Assembly: GCA_020848035.1 (NCBI GenBank) | Contig: JADLAX010000034.1 | Coordinates: 86,650-150,649 of the forward strand | Source: Anaerolineae bacterium | GTDB taxonomy: Bacteria > Chloroflexota > Anaerolineae > Promineifilales > Promineifilaceae | Length of the DNA: 64,000 nt | Reading direction: 5' to 3' | Part shown: one piece after another, positions 60,201-64,000 of the stretch | Position numbering within the stretch: position 1 is the first letter of the stretch | Layout of the letters: the number at the start of each line of letters is the position of its first letter | Notes under the pieces: model-generated | What the model was told of the DNA's origin: nothing | Seen by the model: only the letters and a program-made list of their open reading frames with translations | Databases searched by the model: none | Translations under genes and position numbers: made by a program

Positions 60201-62527
60201 CCAGCCCAGATATAGTCGCGCACGTCCTGGTTGCCCGAGTTGAGCTTGGGTAAGCTGTCGAAGCCAAACCAGGATTCGTAGGTGGTGTCACCGGCGCACG
60301 GCCCGGCCGTTTGCGGCGAGAAGTTGTACCAATCGCGGAACGGACTGGAGACCGATTCACACGCCCCTTCGGAAGCATAGCGGTTGTAGCGGTCAAAGTA
60401 AACGCTGTCCGACGAGGAGTGGTTGAACACGCCATCGAGTACCAGGCGCATGCCCCGGGCGTTGGCCTCGGCGGCCAGCGTCTGGAACAGGGCCAGGTCG
60501 CCAAAGTTGTCGTCAATCACGCCAAAATCGGTCGTGTCGTACTTGTGGTTCGACGGCGACTCGAAGATCGGGTTCATGTAGATAACCGTCACGCCCAGCG
60601 CTTGCAGATAGTCGAGTTTGTCGATGATGCCCTGCAGGTCGCCGCCGTAGAAGTTCTGGCCATAGATCTGGAAGCATTCATTTTCGTCGCGCGGATCGCA
60701 AATCGGCGTGTTCCAGTCGGTGCTGTCGGAACGGACGATGCTGCCCCCGGCAATGTTGTAGTGGAAGCTGCCCGCCGGGGTGTTGTTGGCCGAATCACCA
60801 TCGCGGAACCGTTCGGGGAAAATCTGGTACATGATGCCATTTTTCACCCAATCGGGCGTCTGGAAGCTGGGATCATAGACGGTGAGCTGCCAGCCGTTGT
60901 CCGGGCTGTCGCCAAAGGTCTGGCCCCAGCCGCCGTTGCGGGTGGCGTCGTCTTCGTAGTAGGCTACGGCCGTTCCATCCTGCACAATAAAGCGGTACCA
61001 GTAAATGGTCGGCACGGCGCTGGCAGGCACGGTAGCTTCCCAATATTCGTAGGTGCCATCATCGGCCGCCAGGCTCATGTTCAGCAGCATCTGCGCGTTG
61101 ATCCGATCGTCCCACACGCGCACCTGCGCCCCGGTGAGATCATTGCTGGCCGCGCGCAGACGGAGGGTAACGGCCGTTCCGGCCTCTACCGCCCCACCCG
61201 GCGTGCGGAACAGCGTGTCGCGGCTGTCGTGACCCAGGTCGTTCCACCAGATGTCGTTGTCATGCTCAGCGCCGCCACCGGCATTGTTGATGCTGTCCTG
61301 CACCTCGTTGGTAGCACAGTTGTAGCGGAAGGTAACGGCCGTTGCCGACGGCACGCTCAAGCCCACATTGCTGCCGGGATAGCTCTCATCCCACGCCTCA
61401 TTGCGGGCAATTTTGTACTCGTAGCTGCCCGCAGGCAGCGTGGCGGTGAAACTGTACCAATCGCTGCCGGGCGCTTCCTGCCACAGCATCGTGCGCAGGT
61501 TGTCGGGCGACCACTCTGGCCCGCCCACGGCTGCCTGGAGGTTACCCGCCACCGTAGCAATACATTGGTTGGCGTTGTCCGCCACCCGATTTTCGCCGGG
61601 TTGGAAGTACCAGCGCATCTGCCCACCGTCAGCGGCAAAGCCAACGTTGTTGGCCGGGTGCGCGTTGTTCCAGTTGTTGTATTCAACAATTTTGTATTCG
61701 TAGCCACCAGCGGGCAGATTGTCGCCCACCAGACGGTACACGCCGTCGGCGTTGGTATCTTCCATGCCGGTTTCAACACAGGCGTTGTTCCACTCGCCGC
61801 AGGCGGCGGAGACAGGCAGGTTGTCTTGGAAATTACCCGCCACCACCCATTCGGGCGTGGGCGGCGGGGCATCGGTGCTGTGCTCGACGGTGTTGTCGGC
61901 GCAGTTGTAGCGGAAGGTGACGGTGGCTTTGGCCGCCAGGTTCAGCACCATGTTGCCAGACGGGTAGCTGACGCTCCACGCCTCATCACGGGCGACCTTG
62001 TATTCCCAGGTGCCCGCCGGAACGGTGGCGCTAAAGCTGTACCAATCGCTGCCGGGAGCTTCCTGCCACAACATCGTGCGCAGGTTGTCGGGAGACCACT
62101 CCGGCCCGCCCAGTTCATCCTGGAAGCTGCCCGCCACGGTAGCCACACATTGGTTCACATTGTCGGCCACGCGGTTGGCGCCGGGTTGGAAATACCAGCG
62201 CACCTGGCTGCCGTTTGTGTTAAGGCTTACGTTGTTGGCCGGGTGGGAATTGCCCCAATTCCCCGATTCCACCACTTTGTACTCGTAGCTGCCCGCAGGC
62301 AGGCCATCGGCCACAAAGCGCGAAACGCCATCCCCGTTGCCATCTTCCATGGTGGTGGCAGCGCAGGCATTGTCCCAGTCGCCACATGGTGCGCCAGGCA
62401 AATCGTCCTGAAAACTTCCGGCAACCACCCAATCGGCCCCAAACACCAGGTTAAAGGGGACTACCAGCAGCACAAGCAAGCTGGCACCGAAGAGCAACTG
62501 CCACTTGGGGTGCAATCGTCGACTCAT
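57251..62527 (-). CDS. Secreted multidomain alpha-amylase/pullulanase-type GH13 enzyme
   Basis: 1758 residues. A signal helix (LLFGASLLVLLVVPFNLVFG) is followed by four X25-like pullulanase modules as an A-B-A-B duplication (about 35-430; VVAGSFQDDLPG, EWSPDNLRTMLWQEAPGSDW), a CBM34-like domain (about 440-570), the GH13 barrel (about 580-1010; YMNPIFESPSNHKYD, nucleophile GWRLDVGGD, acid/base IVGEEWN, LLGSHDTNR), FN3, a beta domain, a second FN3, a CBM20-like starch domain (about 1470-1580; YIVGDLAEFGPWNP), a Big_5-like domain and a helical C-terminus. It degrades starch- or glycogen-like glucans outside the cell. Start ATG 62527 after GGAGGAAAC. Confidence 0.94.
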   Translation of the reverse strand: MSRRLHPKWQLLFGASLLVLLVVPFNLVFGADWVVAGSFQDDLPGAPCGDWDNACAATTMEDGNGDGVSRFVADGLPAGSYEYKVVESGNWGNSHPANNVSLNTNGSQVRWYFQPGANRVADNVNQCVATVAGSFQDELGGPEWSPDNLRTMLWQEAPGSDWYSFSATVPAGTWEYKVARDEAWSVSYPSGNMVLNLAAKATVTFRYNCADNTVEHSTDAPPPTPEWVVAGNFQDNLPVSAACGEWNNACVETGMEDTNADGVYRLVGDNLPAGGYEYKIVEYNNWNNAHPANNVGFAADGGQMRWYFQPGENRVADNANQCIATVAGNLQAAVGGPEWSPDNLRTMLWQEAPGSDWYSFTATLPAGSYEYKIARNEAWDESYPGSNVGLSVPSATAVTFRYNCATNEVQDSINNAGGGAEHDNDIWWNDLGHDSRDTLFRTPGGAVEAGTAVTLRLRAASNDLTGAQVRVWDDRINAQMLLNMSLAADDGTYEYWEATVPASAVPTIYWYRFIVQDGTAVAYYEDDATRNGGWGQTFGDSPDNGWQLTVYDPSFQTPDWVKNGIMYQIFPERFRDGDSANNTPAGSFHYNIAGGSIVRSDSTDWNTPICDPRDENECFQIYGQNFYGGDLQGIIDKLDYLQALGVTVIYMNPIFESPSNHKYDTTDFGVIDDNFGDLALFQTLAAEANARGMRLVLDGVFNHSSSDSVYFDRYNRYASEGACESVSSPFRDWYNFSPQTAGPCAGDTTYESWFGFDSLPKLNSGNQDVRDYIWAGGADAIGRYWMQWADGWRLDVGGDVDPGLTNDPNNNYWEGFRDAVHSTNPDAYIVGEEWNVATAWTLGQEWDATMNYQFGSAIMSFWRDSDFVDNDHNSGSSAGILTPLTPSELDARLHNLEERYPPEAFQAMMNLLGSHDTNRALFMLDENTDLQDDTLYDNPNYDWSDAMTRLKGVVLLQMTMPGSPTIYYGDEVGLVGPVTWDGSTWQDDPYNRLPYPWLDETGTPFYIHLQAQSSQDALFAYYQTLTTARNNSAALRVGSFDTLLVDDGANVYAYGRLLPDYSDAAVVVVNRATAAQAVTVNVSGYLPIGATFSDALNGGSYTVDASGNLVLSSVPGMSGAVLVLDGALSAPPAAVSNLAVTAVSSSSVDLSWSSAAGATSYDVYRSLLSGGGYALIGNTASTSFSDTGLTVATSYHYVVVGRDDATGLEAALSNEASATTAYSIGWANLQWPPTLNHTISAINRTDNVYGQIWIDGVTGQPGATPGLLAEVGFGPVGTTPDGSWTWASMSFNKDEGNNDEYGGSMLPDALGTFCYTTRYSGDGGSSWFYAVNGPDEGNATCPGPFGVLTVVASADTTAPAAPTNLAIAGTTTGSISLVWDTHPNSDGDLHGFELYRDGTRLATIADPAVTSYVDTAVSTNATYSYTLVAFDTSFNRSAESNAVEATAEARLVSVTFTVGVPAYTPGTVYIVGDLAEFGPWNPGLVPMTQVDATTWTYTLDIADGTAVQYKFTRGNWETVEAWGEITGLTNRAMTVNYGSSGTQLVDLTATDWGNGADDTKAVQLWRDPIVMAVSPADGAVDVAVDTAVALTWSLPMDAGTDFEVSGPSGVVSGTFSADTTNQIITFTPDAPLAQSTTYTVLATGQVSNGNGQQAVSQTSFTTVAPPPPTADEQFEALINKLQALTDAGELPRGIGKTLVNRAERAYLYYQYGLEVPAILNLTFIITTTRVMELTGFLTHADAAEVIDLSSWLIAYMLE

Positions 62528-62583
62528 GTTTCCTCCAAAATGCAGCACGGCGCGGCCCTGCTGCGCGTTCAGTGAAAAGTAAT

Positions 62584-62622
62584 AAAAAAAACCGCGATTA
62601 CCTGTTAGAAGGCAATCACGGT
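62584..62622 (-). terminator. Intrinsic terminator in the amylase leader
   Basis: On the minus strand ACCGTGATTGCC/GGTAATCGCGGT pair over 12 positions with two G-U, then eight T. It lies 57 nt before the amylase ATG and downstream of its apparent promoter, as in an attenuator. Confidence 0.8.
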
Positions 62623-62736
62623 CTTGGTTTCAAGATACAAGAGCGCAAGTTTGGCCAGCAAAACACACAAGACGCTGGCACCAGAAGCAGCGGTCGGCAA
62701 TAACGCTGAGGTCCGTATGGGACGGCAAGGGTTGGT

Positions 62737-62790
62737 TCACTTTCTTCCTGTGGCTTTCACGCGGCCATACGGCCATACGGCCGTTTCCAT
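62737..62790 (-). CDS. Possible 17-residue leader peptide in the amylase leader
   Basis: METAVWPYGRVKATGRK followed by TGA, within the leader transcript. There is no strong ribosome site and the first codons are an ACGGCCGT copy, so it may be chance. Confidence 0.25.
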   Translation of the reverse strand: METAVWPYGRVKATGRK

Positions 62791-62827
62791 CTTCTACTGC
62801 AAAAGTGAAATTGGTTGCAAGCACAAC

Positions 62828-62845
62828 TAGTTGACGTATCAACTA
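62828..62845. promoter_or_regulatory. Operator-like dyad TAGTTGACGTATCAACTA
   Basis: A 7-bp perfect inverted repeat around CGTA, centred on the start point expected from the promoter at 62846-62874. Repressor binding here is inferred. Confidence 0.55.
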
Positions 62846-62874
62846 ATCATATTACACAAAATTTATGCAGTCAA
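62846..62874 (-). promoter_or_regulatory. Promoter TTGACT-17-TATGAT of the amylase
   Basis: -35 TTGACT 62869-62874 and -10 TATGAT 62846-62851 with a 17-bp spacer, reading into a roughly 310-nt leader of the amylase gene. Confidence 0.75.
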
Positions 62875-62911
62875 GCTTACGGCATGGCTTACGATTTCGT
62901 TTATTTGGCCA

Positions 62912-63841
62912 TCATTGAAGGGGGCGCACCGCCTCGTTTCTGGCTTGCAGCTGTTGGTCCAGCAGGGCGATCAGCTGCTCGCGGGAATAGCTGTGTTCCG
63001 GGCTGTCGTTGGCATCTAAAAGGCGGTCAATCAGCGTATTGATGACTCGATTGCCTTCCCAATGGGTGCCCACCATGTAGCGCAGTTTGGGCCTGTCGGC
63101 AAAGAGGGCATGGTCAACGGCCGTTGCCACAATCTCCGGCGACGACGGCTTGCGGTTGCTCTCTGACTCTGGGGCATTCGGGTCGGGCGGCGGTGATGGA
63201 TTGTCGAAGCTGGCCAGGAGCTGCTGCGCTTCGGTGGCAAAGGGAGGCTGGGCGCGTTGCAGGCGAGCCACCATGTCGGGCAGGCCATTGGCCCCAATGT
63301 TAGAGACAATGCCGCCGGGTTGGACAATGCTGACGTGCACGTGAAACGGCCGTAACTCCTCATTCAGCGCCATTGTGTACGCCTCCAGGGCATGTTTGGT
63401 CATGGTATACGGCCCGTACAGCTTTTTGCTCACAGTGCCGCCCTGGGAACCGATGTTGACAATGCGGCCCCGCGCAGCCAGCAGCAAATCGAGAAACGCG
63501 TTGCTCATGCGCCACGGCCCGGCTACGTTGACATCAAAAATTTGCTGGAACTCCGCCTCGCTCCAGGTGGTGAAGTAGCCCAGCCCACCCAGCCCGGCGT
63601 TGTTGACCAGGCCATAAAGCCCGGTGCCCTGGGCGGTGATGAAGGTAACGGCCGTTTCAATCTGCTCCAGGTTGGTAACGTCTAGCTGCACCGGCACAAT
63701 GTTGGGCACGCCGCTCAGCGCTGCAAAATCGGTGTCCTTACGAACGGCCGCATACACCAGGTGATCCCGCTCAGCCAGATAATGGGCCAGGTGGCGGCCA
63801 ATGCCGGTGCTGGCACCCGTGATCAATATTGCTTTTTGCAT
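62912..63841 (-). CDS. Short-chain dehydrogenase/reductase
   Basis: The 309-residue classical SDR has cofactor loop LITGASTGIGRHLA, NNAGLGG, Ser in VNIGSQGG and catalytic YTMTKHA. An extended C-terminus of about 90 residues contains a Pro-rich stretch (NPSPPPDPNAPE). It resembles retinol-dehydrogenase-like SDRs; the substrate is unknown. Confidence 0.93.
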   Translation of the reverse strand: MQKAILITGASTGIGRHLAHYLAERDHLVYAAVRKDTDFAALSGVPNIVPVQLDVTNLEQIETAVTFITAQGTGLYGLVNNAGLGGLGYFTTWSEAEFQQIFDVNVAGPWRMSNAFLDLLLAARGRIVNIGSQGGTVSKKLYGPYTMTKHALEAYTMALNEELRPFHVHVSIVQPGGIVSNIGANGLPDMVARLQRAQPPFATEAQQLLASFDNPSPPPDPNAPESESNRKPSSPEIVATAVDHALFADRPKLRYMVGTHWEGNRVINTLIDRLLDANDSPEHSYSREQLIALLDQQLQARNEAVRPLQ

Positions 63842-63857
63842 ATCAATTCTCCTTCGA

Positions 63858-64000
63858 AAATAGGCCGCGGATGGCGCGGATTAACGCGGATTAAATCTGT
63901 GAAAATCTGTGTTAATCTGTGTCCTTTTCATTCATGGTGTTGAGCCTGCGCTCATGTTGTCTCCTGAGAAAATAGGCCGCGGATTGCGCGGATGAAAGCT
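63858..64000. repeat. Two copies of the GGCCGCGGATGGCGCGGATTAACG family, second cut by the window edge
   Basis: At 63858-63927 ATAGGCCGCGGATGGCGCGG faces ATCTGTGTTAATCTGTGTCC. A second ATAGGCCGCGGATTGCGCGG begins at 63971. No gene is seen after 63841. Confidence 0.65.

Noticed and set aside
57311..60253. Long open frame (about 980 codons) antisense to the amylase
   Set aside because: It is a GC-driven shadow of the real GH13 gene, which shows catalytic motifs on the other strand; the translation is Arg/His-rich with no domain.
60311..62575. Second long antisense frame over the amylase N-terminus
   Set aside because: Shadow of the X25 and GH13 regions; its apparent repeats simply mirror the duplicated modules.
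62630..62842. 70-codon frame in the amylase leader beginning with TTG at the start point
   Set aside because: No domain or codon pattern; overlaps a leader with a terminator and is more likely untranslated.

Overview
The window looks like chromosomal DNA of an uncultivated filamentous-type Chloroflexota (Anaerolineae, close to the Promineofilum/Ardenticatenia side). The support is a Calvin-cycle operon with a form I-like RuBisCO large subunit and no small-subunit gene, Chloroflexota-style lipoproteins with Thr/Pro-rich linkers, T-box controlled aminoacyl-tRNA synthetases and moderately high GC. No rRNA gene, prophage, CRISPR array or transposase was seen. The most pervasive feature is a palindrome, ACGGCCGT (usually AACGGCCGTT), present in about 130 exact copies in 64 kb where about one is expected by chance. 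It resembles the HIP1 element of cyanobacteria. A second layer consists of intergenic hairpins whose arms are made of short iterated words.

Layout. 1-1682: a membrane Ser/Thr kinase fused to an M14 peptidase-like domain, running off the left edge. 1888-3837: tRNA-Thr, a pentapeptide-repeat protein and lysA. 3928-8186: the carbon-fixation block (cbbY-like phosphatase, rpe, prk, cbbL) with an array of three CTACCYGRTYG boxes upstream of cbbL. 8270-10291: a NarL-type two-component system and a DoxX-like protein. 10579-17093: SGNH hydrolase, GH35 beta-galactosidase, DUF971 protein, GNAT-nitrilase fusion and an unknown membrane protein. 17283-20354: a bacterial-type valS behind a Val T-box. 20373-24245: membrane proteins and a methyltransferase. 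24392-36061: envelope proteins (cyclophilin, two pairs of tandem paralogues, a TPR/SLT transglycosylase, a reduced ABC binding protein).

36085-43269: mltG, ruvX, Nudix, a baseplate-J-domain protein and alaS, a synteny that recalls the alaS-ruvX-mltG order of Firmicutes. alaS is preceded by what reads as a complete ribosome-mediated attenuator. It has a TTGACA-17-TACCAT promoter, a leaderless 32-residue peptide containing a run of six Ala codons, three mutually exclusive pairings built on CCAGAC/GTCTGG, and an 11-bp terminator with a U tract. 43252-48351: a lipoprotein, lplA, a response regulator-kinase and an M23 peptidase. 48433-51356: a second, archaeal-type ValRS with its own promoter and Val T-box. 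51428-57105: CcdA, a TlpA-like lipoprotein, a CrtI-type oxidoreductase, an unknown protein, TatD and an aldo-keto reductase. 57251-62874: a 1758-residue multidomain amylase with a roughly 310-nt leader that contains an intrinsic terminator. 62912-63841: an SDR oxidoreductase.

Taken together: a Calvin cycle using RuBisCO without a small subunit, polysaccharide use (GH35, GH13), wall remodelling (SLT, MltG, M23) and translation genes (alaS, two valS) under RNA-level control that senses tRNA charging.
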